Source: Halichondria panicea (Eukaryota; Porifera; Demospongiae; Suberitida; Halichondriidae). Taken from it: DNA of 64,000 nt. Position 1 is the stretch's first letter; every line of letters starts with the position of its first letter. The stretch is from NCBI RefSeq assembly GCF_963675165.1, contig NC_087385.1:470001-534000 (forward strand), read 5' to 3'. Under the pieces are notes generated by a model that saw nothing but the letters and a program-made list of their open reading frames with translations, was not told the origin of the DNA and made no database searches. Made by a program: the position numbers and the translations under genes. This document shows, one piece after another, positions 1-11,700 of the stretch.

Positions 1-2421
1 TCTCCACTGGGTCATACTCGCGGGCAGAGCTCCAGCGGCGGTGGAATGAGTGGAGGGGTGAGGTTGTGAGGAGGAGGGGGGCGGGAGAGTTCACCGCCCA
101 CGCAGAGCTCGAACTGCTAGCAGCTGTGAGTGTGAAGTGTGTGTGAAGAGTGTGGTGTGTGTGTGAGGATTTAGATGTCTTCAATAGCATTGCACACTTG
201 TATATTGTCATTTCAGATCTTGAGTGGAGATGATGAAGTGTTTGAAAATTATACGTAAGTATATACACACACTTAATTACCATAGTAACATTAGATGTAT
301 CCATCTCAGTGGCTAGCTAACAACAGCAATATTCCATAGACCAAGTTCCTTCATTATACTAATAATGACATGTATTATGCATTCTGTAATTATTACCCCT
401 CCTCACACCCACACCCACACCCACACCCACATGCCCACACCCACACACACACAGAGTGGCGGGTTGCTGTGATCACTGGTATGAGCTGATGGTGGCCAAG
501 CTACTCTACACCCTCCCCCTCGTTACTAGCACGGACTATGACCTCATATATGTTGCCGAGAGTGCTCTGAGGATGTGCTCCCAAACTAAGAGGAGGGGGG
601 CTGTGGATGATGTCATAATGGCTGCTCTGCGTAATGATGTCATGGAGCTTATTAAACTGAGCAGCTCTCACTTCAGTAGTTGGTGGATGGTGTCGCATCT
701 CTCCAACCTTCTCAACCACAGGGGGCTACTGGTCGCATCTAAACTAGAGTATGAGAATCATTATGTGCTACAGTAGTTATAAATTACTAGAGAACTTAAT
801 TGCATAATAGACACTGCATCTAGTTCATCTATAAGCTGTTGCCGAACACATTTAATTTATAAATTTTACCGTTTTTTCGTGATGCTGTACACTTGTGTTT
901 GTGTCACTAGCCACTCTTCTTTCTGTAGGTATGGTTCCCAACTGTCAGAGTTTTTTCTGCTCGAGTATGCATCTAGTCTAGCCTCCCACACTTCCCTGTG
1001 GCAGGTTGCTATGGGTTACCTGTCCGAGTGTCCCCAACAGGGACGAGCGTACATGGAGGCATACATCGAAAGGGTCCCAGTGGACAGTGAACGGAAGGTG
1101 GTCAAAGTGTTGAGAGTGTGCGAGAAGTATCAACTCAAGGAGAAAGGTGGGTGGTCTTTCTTTAAAGCCTCCCTTAGAGAGGGTGGTGGTCTTTCTTTGT
1201 AGCCTCTGATAGAAGAGTGATAGTCTTTCTTTGTAGCCTCCCTTAGAGAGGGTGGTGGTCCCTCTATAGTCGATACAAAATTTAGACTTTGGCATATTTT
1301 TTGCTGCTGTACCATTATAACTAATGATGTTGTTACAAGCACTAGCTCCACCCACTTGTCCCTGCAGCTCAGAGTGTGTGTCGTGTGCAGGCGATGAGGG
1401 CGTATCAAAATGGCCGACTGGGCGTGGCCTTGTCATGGTGTATTCGAGGGAAGGACTCGTCCTTTGCTGCCTTCTTAGCAGAAAAGTACGCCTACTGTGT
1501 ATTTGTTTCATCCTGTTACAGTGTGCACATAGGTACATGGATAATTACAAGATCGAGGGAGAGTTTATGGACCTTGACCTTTTGGATCACCTCGGAGATG
1601 CCATGCTGCTCAACGAAAGGCTCATGTTCTTAGGTATATGTGTGTGGGTGTGTGGGTATGTGATGTGATCTTTCTGTCATTCTTTGCAGCCAAGTATCGT
1701 GAGTATCACCAGCTGTACGAGAGTGGCAAGTTTGTGTCAGCTGGTAAACTGTTGGTCACTCTACTACTGTCAAATACAGTCCCCACCAGGTACATGTACA
1801 TGTGTATGCTGTGCAGTCGTACATGTGTGTATCAGTATGTGTTTCATGCTGATGTGTTAGGGTACTGAATAACTGACTGGTGTTACACATGTTCTTGTGT
1901 GCAGGTTTTGGACCACTCTTCTCACTGATGCACTGTTGCTAATGGAGTATGATGATGAGGTTTGTATTTAATTATAAGACGTTTCTAAAATAGGCTAACT
2001 TGGAGTGCTCATCTTATGATGTACAATTTCATAATTAAAAAAATACATTTTGCAGCCTTCATGGTGTGGTTAGATCTTCATGGTCGAAATGTTCTATTTT
2101 TGAAGAAAAGCATAGCTTTGGGCTTGTTTTGATAAGTGTCCGCAAGTTGTGAGATTGTCCATTGCAGCAGCTTAAAATTTGTTTGTATATAATTATTTGC
2201 CCTCCCCCCCCACCCAACCCACACACCCACAACAGATTGTGTTCGGCTCAGAGCAGACGTATGCTCTCTCCCACCTGGTGCAGCAGCTCACCCTCTCCTC
2301 CGACAAGTCCAGCCAATCAGATCCCATTCCCAAGCCCGTTACTACGGAAACCTTCTCGCTTCTAAACCTAGCACTGTCTAGGAACCTGAGTAGAGCAATT
2401 CTCGAGGAGAACTCAATCTGA
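1..2421 (+). CDS. NUP85: Nucleoporin NUP85, C-terminal 410 residues (5' partial)
   Basis: Exons by splice consensus and phase: 1-125 (frame from base 3), 217-254, 455-748, 929-1146, 1368-1485, 1533-1633, 1690-1789, 1905-1959, 2236-2421 (TGA). The joined frame is open and a multiple of three. NUP85 is a scaffold subunit of the Nup107-160 (Y) complex of the nuclear pore. The protein is recognised by motifs shared with the animal family: WYELMVAKLLYTLP, EFFLLEYASSLASHTSLWQ, GRLGVALSWCIRGKDSSFA, DLDLLDHLGDAMLLNERL and LALSRNLSRAI. Human NUP85 is 656 aa, so roughly the first 240 residues lie upstream of the window. The fold is an alpha-helical solenoid, as known for the family. Intron 4 (1147-1367) contains a small tandem duplication of a pyrimidine-rich block. 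An AATAAA lies 12 bp after the stop. Confidence 0.93.
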
Positions 2422-2432
2422 CATGTCAATGC

Positions 2433-2438
2433 AATAAA
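2433..2438 (+). promoter_or_regulatory. Polyadenylation signal of NUP85
   Basis: A canonical AATAAA starts 12 bp after the NUP85 TGA codon and implies a very short 3' UTR. The metaxin ATG follows 283 bp downstream on the same strand. Confidence 0.6.
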
Positions 2439-2720
2439 ATGGTGCATGCATGTACATCATTTTATAGTATTCCTGATCTTCATTTTGTACTCTTATGTTA
2501 TATTGTGTCAATCAAAAAACAAACATTTGCTATTGGTAAAAATTATTTGGCAAATTCTTCATCTCCTGAATAATTATTATGATGAACATTCCATTTGTTA
2601 CCACTTTGCCCACGTGGCAGATCTCTATATAGATCAAGCTAGAGATACAGATCTTGAGCCAACAATTAAACTATGTCTACTAGCAGTACGGTACACAGGG
2701 TGGGAACACAGGGCCAGGGG

Positions 2721-5700
2721 ATGGAGCTGCTCCTACACCCAGGGGACGAGTATCTGGGCTCACTGGAGCCTGACAGCCTGCAAGTACTGGTCAGTATTGT
2801 ATAAACCAGACATGTCGTACTATAATTATTCATCATACATACATCAATCGTCTGTTACTCTATACTGTGTAGGCCTATGTGAAGCTGTACATGCCTGACA
2901 CAAAGATGGTCACGATGACGGCCTCTTGCATTCCAATGCAGTTTCCGAAAGGTACGTATATAAACACCCCCCCCCCCCCCCCCCCTATACACTATAAACG
3001 TACACACCCCCTCACACACACAGAGAGACCACCATTTCTGAGAGTTAGAGGTTCTATAGTTGCCTCAGGGGCTGAGCAGGTCATCACATATCTACAAGAG
3101 CAGGTACACCCCCTTCCATCCCCTCTCACTGACACCGTGTGTGTGTGTATACCCCCTTCCATCCCCTCTCACTGACACTGTGTGTGTATGTACACCCCCT
3201 TCCATCCCCTCTCACTGACACTGTGTGTGTGTGTACACCCCCTTCCATCCCCTCTCACTGACACTGTGTGTGTGTGTACACCCCCTTCCATCCCCTCTCA
3301 CTGACACCGTGTGTGTGTGTACACCCCCTTCCATCCCCTCTCACTGACACTGTGTGTGTGTGTACACCCCCTTCCATCCCCTCTCACTGACACCGTGTGT
3401 GTGTGTACACCCCCTTCCATCCCCTCTCACTGACACCGTGTGTGTATGTACACCCCCTTCCATCCCCTCTCACTGACACTGTGTGTGTGTGTACACCCCC
3501 TTCCATCCCCTCTCACTGACACTGTGTGTGTGTGTACACCCCCTTCCATCCCCTCTCACTGACACTGTGTGTGTGTGTACACCCCCTTCCATCCCCTCTC
3601 ACTGACACTGTGTGTGTGTGTACACCCCCTTCCATCCCCTCTCACTGACACTGTGTGTGTGTGTACACCCCCTTCCATCCCCTCTCACTGACACTGTGTG
3701 TGTGTGTACACCCCCTTCCATCCCCTCTCACTGACACCGTGTGTGTGTGTACACCCCCTTCCATCCCCTCTCACTGACACTGTGTGTGTGTGTACACCCC
3801 CTTCCATCCCCTCTCACTGACACCGTGTGTGTGTGTACACCCCCTTCCATCCCCTCTCACTGACACTGTGTGTGTGTGTACACCCCCTTCCATCCCCTCT
3901 CACTGACACCGTGTGTGTATGTACACCCCCTTCCATCCCCTCTCACTGACACTGTGTGTGTGTGTACACCCCCTTCCATCCCCTCTCACTGACACTGTGT
4001 GTGTGTGTACACCCCCTTCCATCCCCTCTCACTGACACTGTGTGTGTGTGTACACCCCCTTCCATCCCCTCTCACTGACACCGTGTGTGTGTGTACACCC
4101 CCTTCCATCCCCTCTCACTGACACTGTGTGTGTGTGTACACCCCCTTCCATCCCCTCTCACTGACACCGTGTGTGTGTGTACACCCCCTTCCATCCCCTC
4201 TCACTGACACTGTGTGTGTGTGTACACCCCCTTCCATCCCCTCTCACTGACACCGTGTGTGTGTGTACACCCCCTTCCATCCCCTCTCACTGACACCGTG
4301 TGTGTATGTACACCCCCTTCCATCCCCTCTCACTGACACTGTGTGTGTGTGTACACCCCCTTCCATCCCCTCTCACTGACACTGTGTGTGTGTGTACACC
4401 CCCTTCCATCCCCTCTCACTGACACTGTGTGTGTGTGTACACCCCCTTCCATCCCCTCTCACTGACACCGTGTGTGTGTGTACACCCCCTTCCATCCCCT
4501 CTCACTGACACTGTGTGTGTGTGTACACCCCCTTCCATCCCCTCTCACTGACACCGTGTGTGTGTGTACACCCCCTTCCATCCCCTCTCACTGACACTGT
4601 GTGTGTGTGTACACCCCCTTCCATCCCCTCTCACTGACACCGTGTGTGTGTGTACACCCCCTTCCATCCCCTCTCACTGACACTGTGTGTGTGTGTACAC
4701 CCCCTTCCATCCCCTCTCACTGACACTGTGTGTGTGTGTACACCCCCTTCCATCCCCTCTCACTGACACCGTGTGTGTGTGTACACCCCCTTCCATCCCC
4801 TCTCACTGACACCGTGTGTGTATGTACACCCCCTTCCATCCCCTCTCACTGACACTGTGTGTGTGTGTACACCCCCTTCCATCCCCTCTCACTGACACTG
4901 TGTGTGTGTGTACACCCCCTTCCATCCCCTCTCACTGACACTGTGTGTGTGTGTACACCCCCTTCCATCCCCTCTCACTGACACCGTGTGTGTGTGTACA
5001 CCCCCTTCCATCCCCTCTCACTGACACTGTGTGTGTGTGTACACCCCCTTCCATCCCCTCTCACTGACACCGTGTGTGTGTGTACACCCCCTTCCATCCC
5101 CTCTCACTGACACTGTGTGTGTGTGTACACCCCCTTCCATCCCCTCTCACTGACACCGTGTGTGTGTGTACACCCCCTTCCATCCCCTCTCACTGACACC
5201 GTGTGTGTATGTACACCCCCTTCCATCCCCTCTCACTGACACTGTGTGTGTGTGTACACCCCCTTCCATCCCCTCTCACTGACACTGTGTGTGTGTGTAC
5301 ACCCCCTTCCATCCCCTCTCACTGACACTGTGTGTGTGTGTACACCCCCTTCCATCCCCTCTCACTGACACCGTGTGTGTGTGTACACCCCCTTCCATCC
5401 CCTCTCACTGACACTGTGTGTGTGTGTACACCCCCTTCCATCCCCTCTCACTGACACCGTGTGTGTGTGTACACCCCCTTCCATCCCCTCTCACTGACAC
5501 TGTGTGTGTGTGTACACCCCCTTCCATCCCCTCTCACTGACACCGTGTGTGTGTGTACACCCCCTTCCATCCCCTCTCACTGACACTGTGTGTGTGTGTA
5601 CACCCCCTTCCATCCCCTCTCACTGACACTGTGTGTGTGTGTACACCCCCTTCCATCCCCTCTCACTGACACCGTGTGTGTGTGTACACCCCCTTCCATC

Positions 5701-8700
5701 CCCTCTCACTGACACCGTGTGTGTGTGTACACCCCCTTCCATCCCCTCTCACTGACACCGTGTGTGTGTGTACACCCCCTTCCATCCCCTCTCACTGACA
5801 CCGTGTGTGTGTGTACACCCCCTTCCATCCCCTCTCACTGACACTGTGTGTGTGTGTACACCCCCTTCCATCCCCTCTCACTGACACCGTGTGTGTGTGT
5901 ACACCCCCTTCCATCCCCTCTCACTGACACCGTGTGTGTGTGTACACCCCCTTCCATCCCCTCTCACTGACACCGTGTGTGTGTGTACACCCCCTTCCAT
6001 CCCCTCTCACTGACACCGTGTGTGTGTGTACACCCCCTTCCATCCCCTCTCACTGACACCGTGTGTGTGTGTACACCCCCTTCCATCCCCTCTCACTGAC
6101 ACCGTGTGTGTGTGTGTACACCCACCCCTCCACCTCTCACTGACACTGTGTTATTAATAGCCTCGATTTATATATAGTTTGCTGTGGAGGACACGAGTGG
6201 ACAAGATGAAGTAGCAGCATACTCTGCACTGCTCACTGATAGATTTCTACCAGCCATGGTGAGTGGAAATAGTTAGTGCCTTGATTGTTAGCTGCCTCCA
6301 CCTCTCTACCTACATGTATAAAGGGGGATGCTTATTATCATAGCTAAGGTTAGGACTTTATGGACTTGTCCCATATAATTATAGCTGCCAAATTTTTAAA
6401 TTTAACCAAGTGTGTGTAAACGGTGGGAGTAACTATAAGCCTTTTATTATCTCTATTTCCAGCTTTACTCAAAGTGGCTAAATAGTCAAAACTACATTGA
6501 CTTCACCCGTTCTTCCTACGCCAAGATCCTCTATTTCCCAGTGACATTGTTCTACTTGTCATGGCAACACAGAGCAGTAGGACACCTGATTATGAGAGGG
6601 GCTCCCCCTGACCTCACTCTAGAGCAGAGGGGATTGGAGGTGAGTACGTACGCAGAGAGTGCTTGCTAGGCATAAGCAATATTGCTATTACTGATCGATA
6701 GACTGTACAGCTGTGCTTCAAAAGTTTCAATACAATAGTGTTAGTGCCTAAAAGATTGCACCAAATGTGATTTCAGATGTACATGTAAATATCAATTTCC
6801 CGTGTTTCTGTACTGCACACAGCTCATGTCCAAAGCTGAGGAGTGTGTGGGACTCCTCTCAGCCAGGCTGGGGGAACACGACTACTTCTGTGGAGACCAG
6901 TAAGCAATAATATCTATTACCAAATATTAAAAGTAAGCATCATCTCCATTCCCCACTCCAACAAGTAATTTACGGCCCTATTCATTCATTAGCTAAAACA
7001 TTAATTTATGTAGCCACTATTATACTCAATTTTCTTCCCTCTGTGTCTACCCCTGCAGTTCCTCCTCATTAGATATTCGGCTATTTGGATATTTGGAGCA
7101 GCTACTTCAATCACCTCACTGCGAGGCCGACCCCGTCTCCAAGAGCCTCCGTACCCATGGCAACCTGGTCTTGTTCTGTCAGCGAATGAGGAAAAGTCTC
7201 TTCCCAGAGATCAAAGCAAGTAGGTCAGGGTACAGTAGGTCAGGGTACAACCGTCCTATACTGTGTACTAGCTGTATTAAGGTGATATGAAAATAATTAC
7301 CTTTGCAAAACTATAATTATTATGTGTACACAAAACAGATGAATCTTTAGGCCAAATGTCGCATATTTCAGATCAAATAAAAATACGGTACATATCATAA
7401 TTATGGGCTGACATTAGCTGCATAAGAGCTTCCATTTGATTTTTGAATTGTTTGTTCTTTCTCTCGAGTTGTGGCTATAGTTCGTTTAGTACATTGAAAC
7501 AAGACCATAATAGCTATGTTATGTTAGATAAAGCGTTTTTTGTCTCCCCATTAGCTTTATTGTGAAGCCTATAGAAACGACTTAGACTATAACTTTCTAG
7601 GCTAGAAGAGTAATCATAACATACCTCTCAGTACTCTGATCGTGCTGGGGTACATAGATATAGCGCCTAATTGTTGTGAAGCCTTTAATAATAGGTTAGG
7701 GTTAGGGTTAGGGTTAGGGTTAGGTTATTATTATACTGTTACAGTAGTGAAGTTTATAAAGTTCATATTTATGCATGGGTGGCTTGTTAAAATCTCATTC
7801 TTTAGTGCTGATCTCGTTATCATTGTTGTGAAGCCGACGAGAATTTTGTTGTTGCATATCTCCATTTGGTAGATTTCTGCCCGAGTGTTGTCACCATCGT
7901 AATTATTAATACTGTCTCATGCTTTGGTACTGGAAAGTGGTTATACTCTCGGCCTGTATGTCTTGTGCTGCACTATTCATATTTCGTGGGTCTTAATTAA
8001 CATCAACGAAGGAAATAAAATGTTGGTAATGTAGTATACAATTAATCAATAATAATTATACTATTCCTGTGACATCTAGCATGCTTGTCCACTGTGAGTC
8101 ACGTCTACTCTGCTCACTATATTCATGCACTCCTGATAATAGCAATGTCCTTAGTTAGTTGAATCTAATAATTCGTTCCCGGGGGTACGGTGACTGTGCC
8201 ATGGCTTTCTCCTTAGCTTGTCTTTGCAAAAGCTGTAATAAGTCCGTAACATCGATATCACTGGTGGCTGCCTCAGAAAGCTGGTCATTGTTGAGTGATG
8301 GATATTCATATTCATCCTCTTCTTCCGCAAAAGTTTTTGCTTCTTGAATGTTAGTAACCAACAATTGCAATAGCTCCCTAACATTGTTGTCAAGGAGGTG
8401 GTGATTGTTGATGGCAGCTCGATGTAGTAATGGACTTGCGATGGTTGAGGCCACTAAAGCAAGTACAGCCACACAGAGGAGAGTCTTCATGGTCCACTGT
8501 TAATTGATGAGGGTGGGAGACTTGCACTGCACGAGAAGAATTAATCTTTGAATGTATTAATACTGACTTGTGCTATTTGCTTTATATATAGCCTCAGGCT
8601 TATCGTTGTAACTTTATAGCCCTATATCTAAAATATCATATTTTGTCATGCTTATGTGCATAAGCGTTACCCTACACCTTATTGTCATGTACTGTGAAGG

Positions 8701-11700
8701 TATATTAATTATGGTTAGAATGTTGTACGTATAAAGTTCCTGTCTGATTGCTTGTTACCATCATAATTATGTTGTCATGCTTTGATACGTGGCTACTACA
8801 GAGGATTTCAGGTTGGTTGGTAGAAGTTAAAAGTTGAAGTGCACTCAACCATGACCACACACTGTGTGTTTCTTCCTACTAATGCAATTAGTGGTCATGG
8901 TTGACTGCACTTCAACTTTTAACTTCTGCCAACCAACCTGAAATCATCCTCTGTATGCTTGTATAGTGAAGGAACTTGATCTCCCTAGTATCAAGTTATG
9001 GGCAAAAGATTATATAATTATAGGTCCAATCAGTCGCCGTTTTTTATGTCACAGACTGACGCTTCGTGGACATTGGTTATAGGCCTACTCAATTGCAACA
9101 TAAAATTCTCATAACGAAGTTACGTACATAATTAATTTGTCAGTGTAGCACATGCAATCATCATTAATTAATGTATATACAATGTAGTGCTATAAATATA
9201 GGAAAAAGTCCAAATTTCGCATATTTAGATGGTGCTTTAAATTGAAACATATCATTAATTTAGCATACAGAACTATACTGTTCATGTATAGATTCTAGCA
9301 TGCATGCTAGTCCACTACGATGAGTATGTCTGCATGCTCACTAAATAATAGCAATGTCTTGAGTCTACTTTCGTCCGGAAGGGGGAGTTGGTGACTGTGC
9401 CATGGCTTTCTCCTTAGCGAATGCTTCCAAAAGCTCTAAGAATTTTTTTACATCTTCCACGATATTGTTGATTACCTCATGGAGCATGTCACTTGGTGAT
9501 TCCTCTTGCTTCTCAGCTGACACTTTAATTTGCTTCTTGAATAGACAACAATTGCAATAGCTCCCTAACATTGTTGTTAAGGAGGTGGTGATTGTTGATG
9601 GCAGCTCGATGTGGTAATGGACTTGCGATGGTTGAGGCCACTAAAGCAAGTACAGCCACACAGAGGAGAGTCTTCATGGTCCACTGTTGATTGATGAGGA
9701 GTAGGATACTTGCACTGCACGAGAGGAATCTTTGAATATGTATTACTGACTTGTGCTATTTGCTTATAGCCTGCTGCAATGCATGGCAACCGCTGTAACT
9801 TAATCTATATCTCAGATATCATATAATTATAATACATCATGTGAGTATGTGCTTACCTTGTTGTCATGTATTGTGCATGAAGTGTGATTGCTTGTTGCCA
9901 TCAACAGAAATGTGGCCACGTACTATACTGTGGGACGTACTGACACATTTTTAAAGCGCTTGTCTTATTGTTTGGACATTTGCATGCATGCCTTCGTTAC
10001 AGTCCCTTCCAGCAAAATATCTCTGCTATGTCCGGTGTTGACAATATTATGCCAGACGTTGTGGCAGCTCTGAAGTGCTTTCCTTGTCCTTGTCAGTGTA
10101 ATACTATAAAGTCTGCTGTAATACTGAGCTAGGCTCTTGTTCTGGGATCTTAACTTGACAGATAAGGCTTGATGTGCATGCAGACGCTTTGAACAGACCA
10201 CTGCGATAACTATCTGCCAATAGACGGGGGGGGGGGGGGACCAAATATTTCGTTACTGGCCCAGTATCCATGCAGTGATCCAGTTAGAATACGAAGATAC
10301 ACTAGAATCAGTGCATGGTGTAGAGGCTTTTCTCTAAGGACTTCCTGGTCTTTGTTGAGGCGTAACACAGATTGACATTTTCATACTAATACTGGTATAT
10401 GCATGGGCGCACGTGATCCGTTTCACACTCCTCTTCCTTGAATATCTACGATTAATAGGCATATTCTCGAATATAGAGCTCTGCTGTTGACCCCATGAGC
10501 GCATGCACTAATAAGTTTCTACGGTACTGTACTATATAGTGTAGTGTGTTGTGCGTGTATGCACTATATACATAATTATAAGAGCTGTCATTTTTGATTG
10601 CATGTAAAATAACAAGCTTTGTTCCTCCTCGAGTTGTGGCTAGTTTTGCTTACATTGAAACAAGACCCTAATTATCGATAGAGCTGTGGTAATGTGAGTA
10701 ATCGTATTTCTATAGTGATCTCCATTAGCTTGATTGTGAAGCCTGTCTTTATACGTTCATAATCATACGCTCATGTTTTAATGCTTTGATCTGTGTACTG
10801 GTTAATTGTTGTGAAGCCTACTGAAGTCAGATATATATTCCGAAGAGTGGAGTCATGCGTGGAGCTCATTCTTTAGTGCTAATCATGACTCCTAGCTCCC
10901 TAACATTGTTGTCAAGGAGGTGGTGATTGTTGATGGCAGCTCGATGTGGTAATGGACTTGCGATGGTTGAGGACACTAAAGCAAGTACAGCCACACAGAG
11001 GAGAGTCTTCATGGTCCACTGTTGATTGATGAGGGATCGAGGGTGGGAGACTTGCACTGCACGAGAGGAATCTTTGAATGTATTAACACACTGACTTGTG
11101 CATGCTATTTGCTTTATCTGCTGCAGCATGGCAACCGCGCTGTAACTTAATCCTATAATTATCTCAGATATCATATAATGCATCATATTTTGTCGTGCTT
11201 ATGTGTTTACCTTGTTGTCATGTATTGTGAAGTCTGTATTAAGTTTGATTGTGTGTTGCCATGCATTGTCATGCTTTGATACGTGCATATAAATGGCTAC
11301 TACTGCATGGGAGTGGTGAGTCATTCACTCCGTAAAAACTGTGTAAATGCGCAGTATTTATTTTAACCAACCTTTCCTCTGCATGCATGATGATTCTATA
11401 TGTCATATCACACGTACTGTGTCTGTCCCCCCTGGCTCTGAAGGAACTTGATCTCCCTAGTATCAAGTTATCTTTATGGGCAGAAGATTATAGGTCCCAA
11501 AAGGCCCATGCGTCAGCTGTCATTTTATATGTCACAGAGACTGACACTTGATGTCTAATTGTTGTAAAGCCTACTGAAGTCAGATATGAGCTAGTTGTCT
11601 TTAATTCGTATATGTGCATGTACTACAGTTTATAGTTATAACAGGAGCACATGAGCATCTTACTGTGCATAGACGGACGCTCCATCTCCTGGTTATAATT

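Noticed and set aside
978-1538. 186-residue minus-strand frame across NUP85
   Set aside because: It spans two NUP85 exons and an intron on the opposite strand and shows no recognisable domain.
3104-6150. Regular direct repeats resembling a CRISPR array
   Set aside because: Units are contiguous with no unique spacers, and the array is inside an intron of a eukaryotic gene.
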